Shown here: piece after piece, positions 1-7,346 of the stretch
How the letters are laid out: each line of letters begins with the position of its first letter
Position numbering within the stretch: position 1 is the first letter of the stretch
Assembly: GCA_035575035.1 (NCBI GenBank)
Contig: DATLYH010000253.1
Location: forward strand, 1-18,538
DNA from: DATLYH01 sp035575035
GTDB taxonomy: Bacteria > Planctomycetota > Planctomycetia > Gemmatales > Gemmataceae
Direction: 5' to 3'
Length of the DNA stretch: 18,538 bases
The notes under the pieces: model-generated
Database searches by the model: none
What the model saw: the letters and a program-made list of their open reading frames with translations, nothing else
What the model was told of the DNA's origin: nothing
Translations under genes and position numbers: made by a program

Positions 1-393
1 GTCCTCGGTGATCGGCACGCGCGCGGGCACGCCGTAGGTGGCGCAGGTACTGGAGAAGACAAAGCGGCCCACGCCGTTGCGGCGCAGGCACTCCATCAGG
101 TTGAGGGTGTTGACCAGATTATTGCGATAGTACTTGCCCGGATCGCGCACCGACTCGCCGACGTAAGCGAAGGCGGCGAAGTGCATCACCGCCTCGATGC
201 GATGCTGCACCACCGCCTGGTCGAGCCGGTCGAGCTCCGCCAGGTCGCCGATGAGCAGCCGGTCCGCCGGCACCGCTGCCCGATGCCCATAGACGAGATT
301 GTCGTAGACCCAGACATCATGTCCATGAGCCAGGAGGTGGCGGACCGCATGGCTGCCGATGTAGCCCGCACCGCCGGTGACGAGGATTCGCAT
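1..393 (-). CDS. galE: UDP-glucose 4-epimerase, N-terminal part (cut by window edge)
   Basis: This cytoplasmic enzyme interconverts UDP-glucose and UDP-galactose with bound NAD, supplying sugar nucleotides for envelope polysaccharide. The 131 residues present begin MRILVTGGAGYIGSHAVRHL, which holds the Rossmann TGGxGYIG motif at residues 7-14. They continue with MHFAAFAYVGESV (typical HxAA..xVgeSv of GalE) and FVFSSTCATYG, which carries the first catalytic Ser/Thr. The downstream YxxxK catalytic pair lies beyond the left edge. The ATG at 393 is preceded by AAGGA about five bases upstream. It lies on the same strand as the TPR gene upstream (stop at 682) but 288 bp away, and a promoter-like pair at 541-569 suggests separate transcription. 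The GalE assignment is firm at family level; a related UDP-sugar epimerase cannot be excluded without the C-terminus. Confidence 0.9.
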   Translation of the reverse strand, partial: MRILVTGGAGYIGSHAVRHLLAHGHDVWVYDNLVYGHRAAVPADRLLIGDLAELDRLDQAVVQHRIEAVMHFAAFAYVGESVRDPGKYYRNNLVNTLNLMECLRRNGVGRFVFSSTCATYGVPARVPITED

Positions 394-540
394 GACTGTC
401 CTTCGTCGTTGTGTCTCGGGCCGATGCGGCGGCTGCCGTTGCCGGCCCGCAGGACTCAGGGGGGAGCGGAAGAAAGTGCCCCGGCGTCGAAGATCCGGTG
501 TCGCCCGTCACCGGAGCCTCCGCTGCCGGGGCATGTTTCC

Positions 541-569
541 ACTTTATCGCGACCGGAGAAGGGGGTCAA
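541..569 (-). promoter_or_regulatory. Candidate sigma70-type promoter for galE
   Basis: On the minus strand TTGACC (564-569) and TAAAGT (541-546) are separated by exactly 17 bases, matching five and four of the six consensus positions. Transcription would start near 534 and leave a leader of about 140 nt before the galE ATG. The rest of the 394-681 spacer shows only the hairpin at 589-611; I see no gene in it. Confidence 0.4.
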
Positions 570-588
570 CAGGACGTTGCTACCCGGC

Positions 589-611
589 GGCACCGGCTGT
601 CAGCTGGTGCC
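589..611 (-). terminator. Hairpin downstream of the TPR gene, possible terminator
   Basis: GGCACC and GGTGCC bound an imperfect 10-bp stem with a three-base loop. On the minus strand one position is an A-C mismatch; on the plus strand it is a G-U pair. It begins about 70 nt after the stop of the TPR gene on the minus strand and lies just before the predicted galE promoter, where a terminator would be expected. There is no T-run after it, so it is not a classical intrinsic terminator. Confidence 0.25.
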
Positions 612-681
612 ACAGATACTCCGGGTGCTGATCGCAAATCGCGCTCCAGGCGTTCAAGAACTTCCTGGCAGCGCCAACGGC

Positions 682-1791
682 CTATTTGCCGCCGCGCAGC
701 GCCCATCGGCGATAATCGACGCCGGCGAACTGCTTCTCCCGGAGCAGTCGCTCGCGGCACTCCTGGGCTCGGACCGGGTCTTTCCGGAGTTCCTCGAATA
801 GCCGTGCCAGCTCGTACAGCGCCCGCGCGTGCTCCTCGGGATCCTGGTTGTACAAAATGTCCACCATCAGGTAGCGCCAGAAAGCGTCCTCCGCCCGGTT
901 CGCCTTGCGGTAGCAGTCGGCCAGGGTGTTGCAGGCCAGAGCCTTGATCGCCCCGTCGGCCTCGCCTTCCAGCACTGCCTTGAGCGACTTCTCCGCCTCG
1001 GCTAAATTGCCCGTCGCCCCCTGACAGCCCGCCAGATAAATGTTCACCCGGGCCCGGATTGCCGCGTCCTCGGGGAGCAGCCGGTCCTGGATCGCCTTGA
1101 GCAGCTTCTGCGCCTCGTCGTAACGGTCGCGGCGCAGCAACGCCCGCACCGCCAGCAGCTCATACTCGTGGCGCGTCTCCCGGGCCAGGTCCGGTTTCTG
1201 GGCCAGGTCGTGGTACGTCTTCAGGGCCGCCGCCAGGTCGCCCTTCTCCAGTTGCAGCTGGGCCAGCAGCTTCGACGCCGGGCCGACTTGCCAGCCGGTC
1301 CCGTTCTCCTTCAGGAATTTCGTCAGCGCCCCGATGGCCGCCTCGCGCTGCTCCGGGTCGTCCTCTGCCAGCCGGGCCGTCAGCTGGGCGGCCTTAAAGG
1401 CGATGTGCCGCCGGGCGAAGTTCGACTCGCCCAGCTGCGGCAGCAGTTGCTGATAACTGTCGATTGCCTGCTGCACCGCCTTGCGGCGCGACGCGGCGTC
1501 GGGCGCCCGGTCGATCTCATCCTCGTACCGCTGGGCGCGGCGGATGTCTTGTCGGGCCAGGGCGCTGGCCGGCAGGTACACCACTTCCACCACATCCGGG
1601 GCCGGGACCTTCTCGGTTCGGCCTGAAAGCCGATAAGCGATCAGGCCCGGCGACTCTTCGATGATCGTCCCCCGAACGGTGTCGTGCGTCTTCTTGCCGC
1701 GGCTGTAATAAGTGATCTCGGCCTCGATCAGCTGCGCCCGGGCCGCGGACGCCAGGGCCAGGATCGCACCAACCGCCAGGAAACGTCTCAT
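682..1791 (-). CDS. Exported tetratricopeptide-repeat protein (369 aa)
   Basis: The protein begins MRRFLAVGAILALASAARAQ, a Sec signal peptide with a likely AxA cleavage before Gln20, so it should act outside the cytoplasmic membrane. Residues about 22-74 form a short beta-rich segment of the pattern GTIIEE...IAYR....EKVPAPDVVEVVY, like the small domains in which a surface residue pair is read out at a conserved valine-aspartate strand. Residues about 90-360 are alpha-helical repeats with TPR-like features (LAQLQLEKGDLAAALKTYHD, AEKSLKAVLEG, LACNTLADCYRKANRAEDAF). The ATG at 1791 has a perfect AGGAGGTGA about six bases upstream, so the start is secure. It lies 108 bp downstream of a larger exported TPR gene on the same strand and is probably co-transcribed with it. 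No enzymatic motif is visible; a scaffold or protein-interaction role is inferred from the fold only. Confidence 0.85.
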   Translation of the reverse strand: MRRFLAVGAILALASAARAQLIEAEITYYSRGKKTHDTVRGTIIEESPGLIAYRLSGRTEKVPAPDVVEVVYLPASALARQDIRRAQRYEDEIDRAPDAASRRKAVQQAIDSYQQLLPQLGESNFARRHIAFKAAQLTARLAEDDPEQREAAIGALTKFLKENGTGWQVGPASKLLAQLQLEKGDLAAALKTYHDLAQKPDLARETRHEYELLAVRALLRRDRYDEAQKLLKAIQDRLLPEDAAIRARVNIYLAGCQGATGNLAEAEKSLKAVLEGEADGAIKALACNTLADCYRKANRAEDAFWRYLMVDILYNQDPEEHARALYELARLFEELRKDPVRAQECRERLLREKQFAGVDYRRWALRGGK

Positions 1792-1819
1792 TACCAGTCA
1801 CCTCCTAAACCGGAGTCAG

Positions 1820-1890
1820 GGGGTCAGGAGTCCGAAGAAGGATTCACGGTGAAGCCGCTCGCGGTTTCGCGAGACCTGACTCCTGACCCC
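1820..1890. repeat. Inverted repeat with internal hairpin between the two TPR genes
   Basis: A 13-bp perfect inverted repeat (ggggtcaggagtc at 1820-1832 and its complement at 1878-1890) encloses a second hairpin, ctcgcg-gttt-cgcgag at 1858-1873. Together they fill most of the 108-bp spacer of the presumed TPR operon. Possible roles are an mRNA-stabilising or processing structure, partial termination, or a dispersed repeat copy. No T-run follows on either strand. Confidence 0.6.
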
Positions 1891-1899
1891 TAATCCCTG

Positions 1900-4800
1900 T
1901 CACCTGTTCTCCGCCTTCGCCTGTTCGTAGGCCTTCTTCAGCGCCGGCTCCTTCTCCAACAACTCGGTGAAGCGGGCCTTTGAGGTCTCGCCGCCCAGGT
2001 CGGGCCACGAACTTTCCAGCTTGGCGATGAACCCCGCCGACGCCTTGACGTACTTCTCTCCCTTGGCCTTGTCCGACTGGCTCATGCCGTAGCGGTAGTA
2101 GCTGCGGGTCAGGTAGAAGTAGATCTCGAAGAACTGCTCCTTGGCCGCGGCGTCGGTCTGGATCTTGCCTTGCAGCGTCTTGAGCAGGGTGTTCCACTGG
2201 ACGGCGGCAGCGCCGTACTTTTGGCGGGCGTCGAGCAGGTGGGCCTCCTCCTTCAGCGCCTCCAGGTTCTGCTTGCCCCACGGCTCGGCCAGCACCGCCT
2301 TCAGGGCCGACTCTGCCTGGTCCAGCTGGCCGGACAGCCGCCGCGCCCGGACTTGCAGCAGCCGGGCCGCCCGGTAGACCCGATTGGCCTGCTCGTCGCC
2401 GTCGGCCGGCGGCTTGATCTGCTCCAGCACTGCCAGCGCCTCGGCGTACTTGCCCAGGCTGGTATAACTCTGCCCCAGGACGAAGAGCAGCTCCGATGTC
2501 GGCTTCTTCTGCTGCTTGCGAAGGGCGTCGAGGAAGTCGGCGAAACGCTGGACGGTCCGGTCAAGCTCCTCCGCCTCACCGGCGCGGCGCAGCTCCTCGA
2601 CCTGGTCGCTCATCACCTTGATCACCGGTTGGAGGATGGCCTCGATCTTGCCCTGGCCTTCCTGGTCGTCGGCATACTTTTGCAGTGCCTGAAGGACATC
2701 CTGGGCCCGTTTCAAGTTGCCGTCCTGGACATTGGCGCGCAGGGCCAGGCCGAGCAGGGCCCAGCGGAGCTGCGGCACGGCCTTCAGCTCGGGCAGCTTG
2801 CCGGCCTTGGCCTCGTCGATCACCGGATCGAGCGCCTTGCGGGCCTCGGCATAACGGCCGGCGTCATAGTCGGCCTCGGCCCGGCCATAGCGGGCATACA
2901 GGATCAGCGCGGCCAGCCCGGTGCGGAGTTGCTCGCGGACCGTCTCGTTCTCCAGCCGCAGCTGGGGCAGACGCTGCAACAGCGGCCCGGCCAACTCCTC
3001 CATCTCCTGGAACTGTTTCATCTCGTAGAGGTGCTGGCCCAGCTGGATCTTGGCCGCCACATAAATCTGGGCGGTGAGCGGGTCGGCGTCGTCAGGCAGT
3101 TCGGGCATGCTCCGCAGGGCCGCCAACCCCTGTTCCTTGAAGGGGCGCTTGTCCGGGCCGACCGGCTCGGAGCGGTCCTGCTCGGCCTGGAAGGCGGCCG
3201 AGGCCAGCTGCCACTTGACCGGGATCAGGTTGGCATAGCGGGGCGAGACGGTGGCCAACTCGGCGACCGCCTCGGGGAACTTCTTCTCGCGGATCAGCAG
3301 CAGGCCGAGTTGATGGCGGGCAAAGTCGGCGACCGGCTCGGTCGGCCAGCGCTGCTTGACATAGTTGACCAGCTGGACCATGCCGGCGCGGTAGTCTTCC
3401 GCCTTGGCGGGGTCGGCGAGGAGCTGGGCATAGGCTTGCAGGGCATAGATGGCCGCCGCCGCCGCCTGACTGGATTGCGGTTTGGTGTAGGCCAGCGACT
3501 CGCCGACCTGGACAGCCCGGGCATAATCGCCCGACGCCAGGCAGGCGTAGGCAAGCATGCCGGTGGCAACGAGCAGGTCGCGCTCGCTCACCTTGCCTCC
3601 CCGGCCGGCCGCGGTCAGTTTCAAGGCGCGGTCGAGGGCGGTGATGATGGTGGCGAAGCGCTCCTTGCGCTTCTTCTCCAGTTCCTTGGCGTCCTTGATC
3701 TCCTTGGGGTCCTCGTTCAGTTTGAACGCCTCGTACTGGGCCCGGACGTAGCAGTCCTCGAACGTGGTGAACTTGGTAACGTCGCCGCTTGGTCCACCCT
3801 GGGCCAGGAAGGTGATGCGGACCTTGCGGTCGCGGGCCCGGTCGGTGTAGTCGTTGTCGGTTTGCTCAAGCTGACGGTACAGCTCCCGGGCCTGCTCGTA
3901 AAGGCGGCGGCGGTTCGCCGGGTCCTTGGCCTCCTGGGCCTGCTGGTAGTAAAGCTCGGCCAGCTGGAACATGACCCCCTGGCCCTCCGGGGTGTTGGTG
4001 TAAGTGCGGTAGCGGGCCAGCCACTGCTCGGCCGCCTGTCGCTGCAAGTCAGCGGCATTCTCCTTGCCAAGGACCGCTGCCTGGGGCAGGGCAAGGATGC
4101 GGAAATAGGCGGCCAGGCGCCGGCCGGACTCGGCGGCCGGGTTGGTTTCCTTGATGATGTTCTCGAAGCGGATGCGGGCCTGGCGGGGATTGCCCCCTTC
4201 GTACTGGCAGCGGCCGACCCAGGCGGCGGCCTCCCAGCAGAGCGGGTTGTTGTCGTCCTGCTCCTCCACCTGCCGCAGCATCTCCTCGGCTCGCTTGACC
4301 AACTCGCCACGCTGTTCGAGAACCTTGAGGTTCCCCTCGTCGGTGTAGGTTTGGGCCTGATCGAGCAGGTTCAACCCGCGGTCGAGGTCGGCCCGGAGCC
4401 GGGCTTCCTCCAGCGTTCGGCGGGCGGTCTGCTCCTGGGGCGTCTTCGGCTGCTCGGGGAGCTTTGCGAGTTGGGCATCGAGGTGGGCGGCAGCAACCTC
4501 CAGCAGCTTGCCGGCGTCTTCCAGTAGTTTGCGGGCCTTGATCATCTCGGCCCGGCGGGCAGCGCTGCTCTCTTCCCGGAGGGCTCGGCTAAGCTGGGCC
4601 TTGCCCTGCAAGACCGCGACCTGGGCCATCTCCAGGCGGGCCTCTCCTTCGCGGGCCGGGTTGGCCTTGAGCAGTTGCTCCAGGTCCTTGCGGGCCTCGC
4701 CGTACAGGGCCAGGCGCCGGCCGATGTCGGGTTCCTCCTTGGCCAGCTCCAGCCGGGTGCGGGCGAATTCCAGCGGCAGTTCCCGGGCCAGGTCAGGGGG

Positions 4801-4959
4801 GGCGTTCTTGCTGAGTTTCTGCAAGTATTCCAGGGCCAGGTCATTGAGGCGGCGGGCACGAAGCCCGCGGACAAACTCTAGATGCGGCTCCTCGGCCGGC
4901 ACAGCCGCCGCGATCATGAAAAGGGTCGTCAGCGCCAGCGTCACGATCGGACGGTTCAT
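1900..4959 (-). CDS. Large exported TPR-repeat protein (1019 aa)
   Basis: The chosen start gives MNRPIVTLALTTLFMIAAAV followed by PAEEP, a signal peptide with likely cleavage after VPA. An in-frame extension to 5055 is possible, but it would begin upstream of the predicted promoter at 5020-5049 and would bury the signal peptide. GGGAG lies about nine bases before the ATG. After the signal peptide the whole protein is alpha-helical repeat, rich in Ala, Leu, Gln, Glu and Lys. Recognisable TPR-like units include FQLAELYYQQAQEAKD, RHQLGLLLIREKKFPEAVAE, LFVLGQSYTSLGKYAEALAV and ARYGRAEADYDAGRYAEARK. Helix-rich stretches around residues 130-230 may be coiled coil. No catalytic motif is visible. The TGA stop is at 1900-1902. 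It heads a probable two-gene unit with the smaller TPR protein; both are expected in the periplasm. The function is unknown; a scaffold for envelope complexes is an inference. Confidence 0.87.
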   Translation of the reverse strand: MNRPIVTLALTTLFMIAAAVPAEEPHLEFVRGLRARRLNDLALEYLQKLSKNAPPDLARELPLEFARTRLELAKEEPDIGRRLALYGEARKDLEQLLKANPAREGEARLEMAQVAVLQGKAQLSRALREESSAARRAEMIKARKLLEDAGKLLEVAAAHLDAQLAKLPEQPKTPQEQTARRTLEEARLRADLDRGLNLLDQAQTYTDEGNLKVLEQRGELVKRAEEMLRQVEEQDDNNPLCWEAAAWVGRCQYEGGNPRQARIRFENIIKETNPAAESGRRLAAYFRILALPQAAVLGKENAADLQRQAAEQWLARYRTYTNTPEGQGVMFQLAELYYQQAQEAKDPANRRRLYEQARELYRQLEQTDNDYTDRARDRKVRITFLAQGGPSGDVTKFTTFEDCYVRAQYEAFKLNEDPKEIKDAKELEKKRKERFATIITALDRALKLTAAGRGGKVSERDLLVATGMLAYACLASGDYARAVQVGESLAYTKPQSSQAAAAAIYALQAYAQLLADPAKAEDYRAGMVQLVNYVKQRWPTEPVADFARHQLGLLLIREKKFPEAVAELATVSPRYANLIPVKWQLASAAFQAEQDRSEPVGPDKRPFKEQGLAALRSMPELPDDADPLTAQIYVAAKIQLGQHLYEMKQFQEMEELAGPLLQRLPQLRLENETVREQLRTGLAALILYARYGRAEADYDAGRYAEARKALDPVIDEAKAGKLPELKAVPQLRWALLGLALRANVQDGNLKRAQDVLQALQKYADDQEGQGKIEAILQPVIKVMSDQVEELRRAGEAEELDRTVQRFADFLDALRKQQKKPTSELLFVLGQSYTSLGKYAEALAVLEQIKPPADGDEQANRVYRAARLLQVRARRLSGQLDQAESALKAVLAEPWGKQNLEALKEEAHLLDARQKYGAAAVQWNTLLKTLQGKIQTDAAAKEQFFEIYFYLTRSYYRYGMSQSDKAKGEKYVKASAGFIAKLESSWPDLGGETSKARFTELLEKEPALKKAYEQAKAENR

Positions 4960-5019
4960 GGCGAAGGCTCCCGAGGAAGTGGCGATTCCGGGGGCAGCGA
5001 TAGACCATGGGCAAGTTTC

Positions 5020-5049
5020 AGTATGAAAGCGAACCCGGGAGATTGTCAA
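5020..5049 (-). promoter_or_regulatory. Sigma70-type promoter for the TPR gene pair
   Basis: On the minus strand a perfect TTGACA (5044-5049) is followed after 18 bases by CATACT (5020-5025). Transcription would begin near 5013, about 54 nt before the ATG at 4959. The position rules out translation starting at 5055 from this transcript, which supports the chosen start. Confidence 0.55.
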
Positions 5050-5069
5050 ACCCATTCACCAGGGGCGGG

Positions 5070-5126
5070 GCCGCGCGCCCCCTCACCCCTTCCTCTCTCC
5101 CCCTCCAGGGGGAGGGGGCGCGCGGC
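5070..5126. repeat. GC-rich palindromic element
   Basis: A perfect 15-bp inverted repeat (gccgcgcgccccctc at 5070-5084, complement at 5112-5126) flanks a C/T-rich loop. Inside it, ctccccc-tcca-gggggag at 5097-5114 can form a competing 7-bp hairpin. The core ccctcacccc...ctctcccc...gggggaggggg resembles the elements at 11085-11138, 14529-14570 and 17412-17469. It lies between two divergent promoters. Confidence 0.75.
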
Positions 5127-5291
5127 TGAACAATGGCGATTGTTTTTGTCCCGACAGTACCTTGACTCCCGGGAAGGCTGGTGTCACCATAAAAGAGATG
5201 CCCTCGCCGCGTTCGCTCCGGATGGTGCTCGGTCTGTGCCGAGTGGGCCAGTGCTCGCCTCACACCGGAGCCGAAACCCGACAGACGGTCT

Positions 5292-5320
5292 TTGGCAATC
5301 CTGGGCACCCCGCGTACAAT
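5292..5320 (+). promoter_or_regulatory. Sigma70-type promoter for the cytochrome c synthetase operon
   Basis: TTGGCA (5292-5297) and TACAAT (5315-5320) are spaced by exactly 17 bases, each matching five of six consensus positions. Transcription would start near 5327 and give a leader of about 65 nt before the ATG at 5392. It excludes the alternative GTG start at 5323, which would lie upstream of the transcript. Confidence 0.6.
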
Positions 5321-5391
5321 GAGTGCAAGCCCTGAAGCGGGCCGCCCGAACCCGGAGGACCGTCACCCGCCGCGAATGGTTACATAATCGA

Positions 5392-5985
5392 ATGCGATAT
5401 CATCAACCCCGCCCTCATCCCTTGTATCTGATCCGGCGGTCGGTCCTCGTCCTTATCGGGGGACTGGCGGTCGCCCTGCTGGCCGGCTGCCAGGAGGAAG
5501 AGGGAATCAAAAGCTACACGGTGCCCAAGCCCCCGAAGCCGGCGGACAAGCGGCCGGTGACCTTCGATGTGCCGGAAGGTTGGCGGAGCGTTCCTTTGGC
5601 GCCGATGAGCATTGCGACGTTCCGCATCGGCGAGGAGGATGTTCCGGCCGACGTGACGATCACCCCGCTCCGCGGCGAGGGGGGCGGCCTGCTGCGCAAT
5701 GTCAATCGCTGGCGCGAGCAGATCGGCCTAGCCCCCATCGACGACCCCCAGATGCGCAAGGAGCTGCGGGAGGTCCAGGTGGACGGCACCCCCGGCCAGG
5801 CGGTGGACCTGGTCGGGCCAGAGGGACCCAGCCAGCAGCGGATCGTGGCGGTGATTGTGCCGCGGGGCGGCATGACGTGGTTCTTCCGCATGAAGGGGCC
5901 CGCGGAGGTGGTGGCGAAACAGAAGGCCGCCTTTGACCGGTTCGTGGCGTCCGTGCGCTTCGCCGGCGACCGAGGAGGCAACTAA
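5392..5985 (+). CDS. Small lipoprotein, first gene of the ResBC operon
   Basis: From the ATG at 5392 the product is 197 residues. A charged N-terminus is followed by a hydrophobic stretch ending in ALLAGC, a lipobox with Cys33 as the acylation site, then an acidic Gln-Glu-Glu-Glu that favours outward anchoring. The mature part, about residues 50-190, includes FDVPEGWRSVPLAPMSIATF, VTITPLRGEGGGLLRNVNRW and FDRFVASVRF. This pattern recalls PsbP/Mog1-like alpha-beta folds, which is an inference from spacing only. An in-frame GTG at 5323 is possible but precedes the predicted transcript start; no strong ribosome-binding site precedes 5392. The TAA stop overlaps the ResB ATG by one base (TAATG), so translation is coupled. 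Location in the operon suggests a role in haem delivery or apocytochrome handling. No family with known function is recognised. Confidence 0.8.
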   Translation: MRYHQPRPHPLYLIRRSVLVLIGGLAVALLAGCQEEEGIKSYTVPKPPKPADKRPVTFDVPEGWRSVPLAPMSIATFRIGEEDVPADVTITPLRGEGGGLLRNVNRWREQIGLAPIDDPQMRKELREVQVDGTPGQAVDLVGPEGPSQQRIVAVIVPRGGMTWFFRMKGPAEVVAKQKAAFDRFVASVRFAGDRGGN

Positions 5986-7346
5986 TGGCTCAGACGGGCA
6001 TTCAAACCGGCGTCAATCCGCCCGCCCTGACCGCGCCACGGCCGGTGCTCCAGGAGCGGTCCCGCGGCATCGGGGCGCTAGTGAAGAAGGTCCTCATGCC
6101 GCTGGCGTCGCTGCGATTGACCGTCGTTTTGCTGGCGCTGGCCATCGTCCTGGTCTTCTTCGGCACCCTGGCCATGATTGACCAGGGCCTCTGGACGGTG
6201 GTCCAGACCTACTTCCGCTCGTTCTTTGTCTGGATTCCCCTGCAATTGCTGGTGCAGTTCGGCCAGGTGTTCTTCGGCATTCCCAAAGAGGTCCATGTGC
6301 CGGGAAGCTTCCCGTTCCCCGGCGGCTGGGCCATCGGCGCCGTCATGTTGGTCAACTTGCTTGCCGCCCACCTGGTGCGTTTTCGCCTTTCCTGGAAGCG
6401 CTCCGGCATCCTCATCCTGCACGCCGGCCTGATCATCCTGTTCCTGGGCGAACTGGTCACCGGCCTGTTCGCGGTGGAGAGCTACATGCAGATCCGCGAG
6501 GGGGAATCGGTCAACTACACCATGCACGACCGCCAGAGCGAGCTGGCCATCATCGACCCGTCCGACCCGAAAGAAGACCGCGTCGTGGTGGTCCCCGAAC
6601 ACCTGCTCCGCAAAGGGGGCACCATCCGCCACGACGAACTGCCATTTGACATCGAGGTCAAGCGTTACATGGTCAACTCGGCGCTGACGTGGTCGTCCAA
6701 AGACCGTTCCGGACTCACGGCCATCGAATTGCCCGAGGTCAGCGGCGCCCGCAGCGAGTCGGACCTGCCGTCGGTCTACCTGACCCTGCGCGACAAGAAG
6801 GACGGCGCGGTGCTGGCGGCCGACTACCTCGCCTCCTACAACCTGATCCCGCAGCACGACCCGGACAGCGGCCGGTGGTCGGCCGTCGCTGTGATGACCC
6901 AGGATGGGAGGCTGGTCGAAGTTCCCGTCCCCTACCAGCCGGTGCGAGTCGGCGGCAAGGAGTACGAGGTTTCCCTCCGCCGCAAGCGGACCTACAAGCC
7001 CTACTCCATCTACCTGATCGATTTCCGCTTCGACCGCTACATGGGCACCAATAAACCCAGGAACTTCTCCAGCGAGATTCGCCTGATCGACCCGGAGCGG
7101 AACGAGGACCGGACAGTGGTCATCCGCATGAACGCGCCGATGATGCATCGGGGTGAGACGTTTTACCAGGCCTCGTTCGACGCGGCGACGGAGGACACCA
7201 CCGTCTTGCAGGTGGTGCGCGACCCGGGCAAGCCGCTCCGCTGGCTGTCGCTACCTTACCTCGGCTGTCTGGTGGTCTCGTTGGGCATGCTCACGCACTT
7301 TAGCATCAACCTGGTCGGCTTCTTGCAGCGGAGGACCGCGTCGTGA
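5985..7346 (+). CDS. resB: Cytochrome c biogenesis protein ResB (Ccs1)
   Basis: ResB is the partner subunit of the System II cytochrome c synthetase; with ResC it moves haem out across the cytoplasmic membrane and joins it to the CxxCH motif of apocytochromes. The 453 residues show the family layout. A first membrane segment lies at about 43-64 (VVLLALAIVLVFFGTLAMID) and a hydrophobic stretch at about 84-98. Further segments follow at about 115-132 and 142-162. A long outside domain spans residues 165-415, and a last membrane segment lies at about 420-441. His146 in GILILHAGLI sits where the TM haem-ligand histidine of CcsBA proteins is found. GAGGAGG lies seven bases before the ATG. The gene overlaps the lipoprotein stop by one base and the ResC start by four (GTGA). 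Confidence 0.92.
   Translation: MAQTGIQTGVNPPALTAPRPVLQERSRGIGALVKKVLMPLASLRLTVVLLALAIVLVFFGTLAMIDQGLWTVVQTYFRSFFVWIPLQLLVQFGQVFFGIPKEVHVPGSFPFPGGWAIGAVMLVNLLAAHLVRFRLSWKRSGILILHAGLIILFLGELVTGLFAVESYMQIREGESVNYTMHDRQSELAIIDPSDPKEDRVVVVPEHLLRKGGTIRHDELPFDIEVKRYMVNSALTWSSKDRSGLTAIELPEVSGARSESDLPSVYLTLRDKKDGAVLAADYLASYNLIPQHDPDSGRWSAVAVMTQDGRLVEVPVPYQPVRVGGKEYEVSLRRKRTYKPYSIYLIDFRFDRYMGTNKPRNFSSEIRLIDPERNEDRTVVIRMNAPMMHRGETFYQASFDAATEDTTVLQVVRDPGKPLRWLSLPYLGCLVVSLGMLTHFSINLVGFLQRRTAS

Larger units (their letters stand above)
4960..5391. other. Divergent intergenic region, no gene
   Basis: This 432-bp stretch separates the minus-strand TPR gene from the plus-strand lipoprotein gene. It contains one outward promoter for each side (5020-5049 minus, 5292-5320 plus) and a GC-rich palindrome at 5070-5126. 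Short open frames exist on both strands but overlap the palindrome, lack ribosome-binding sites and show no recognisable protein, so I call none of them. I see no tRNA or riboswitch-like structure. Confidence 0.7.

Noticed and set aside
2170..4527. Long open frame on the plus strand opposite the large TPR gene
   Set aside because: It is rich in Leu, Gly and Gln with no recognisable domain or signal, and mirrors a GC-rich TPR gene with a signal peptide, ribosome-binding site and promoter on the other strand.
4960..5055. N-terminal extension of the large TPR protein
   Set aside because: It would begin upstream of the TTGACA promoter and bury the signal peptide starting at 4959.
5018..5322. Short open frames in the divergent intergenic region
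   Set aside because: They overlap the palindrome and both promoters and have no ribosome-binding site or recognisable protein.
5323..5391. GTG-initiated extension of the lipoprotein
   Set aside because: It starts before the predicted transcript start and adds 23 charged residues before the signal peptide.
6078..7148. Long open frame on the minus strand opposite resB
   Set aside because: It is a shadow of the clear ResB gene; the composition (many His, Asp and Gln) matches antisense reading and no domain is visible.
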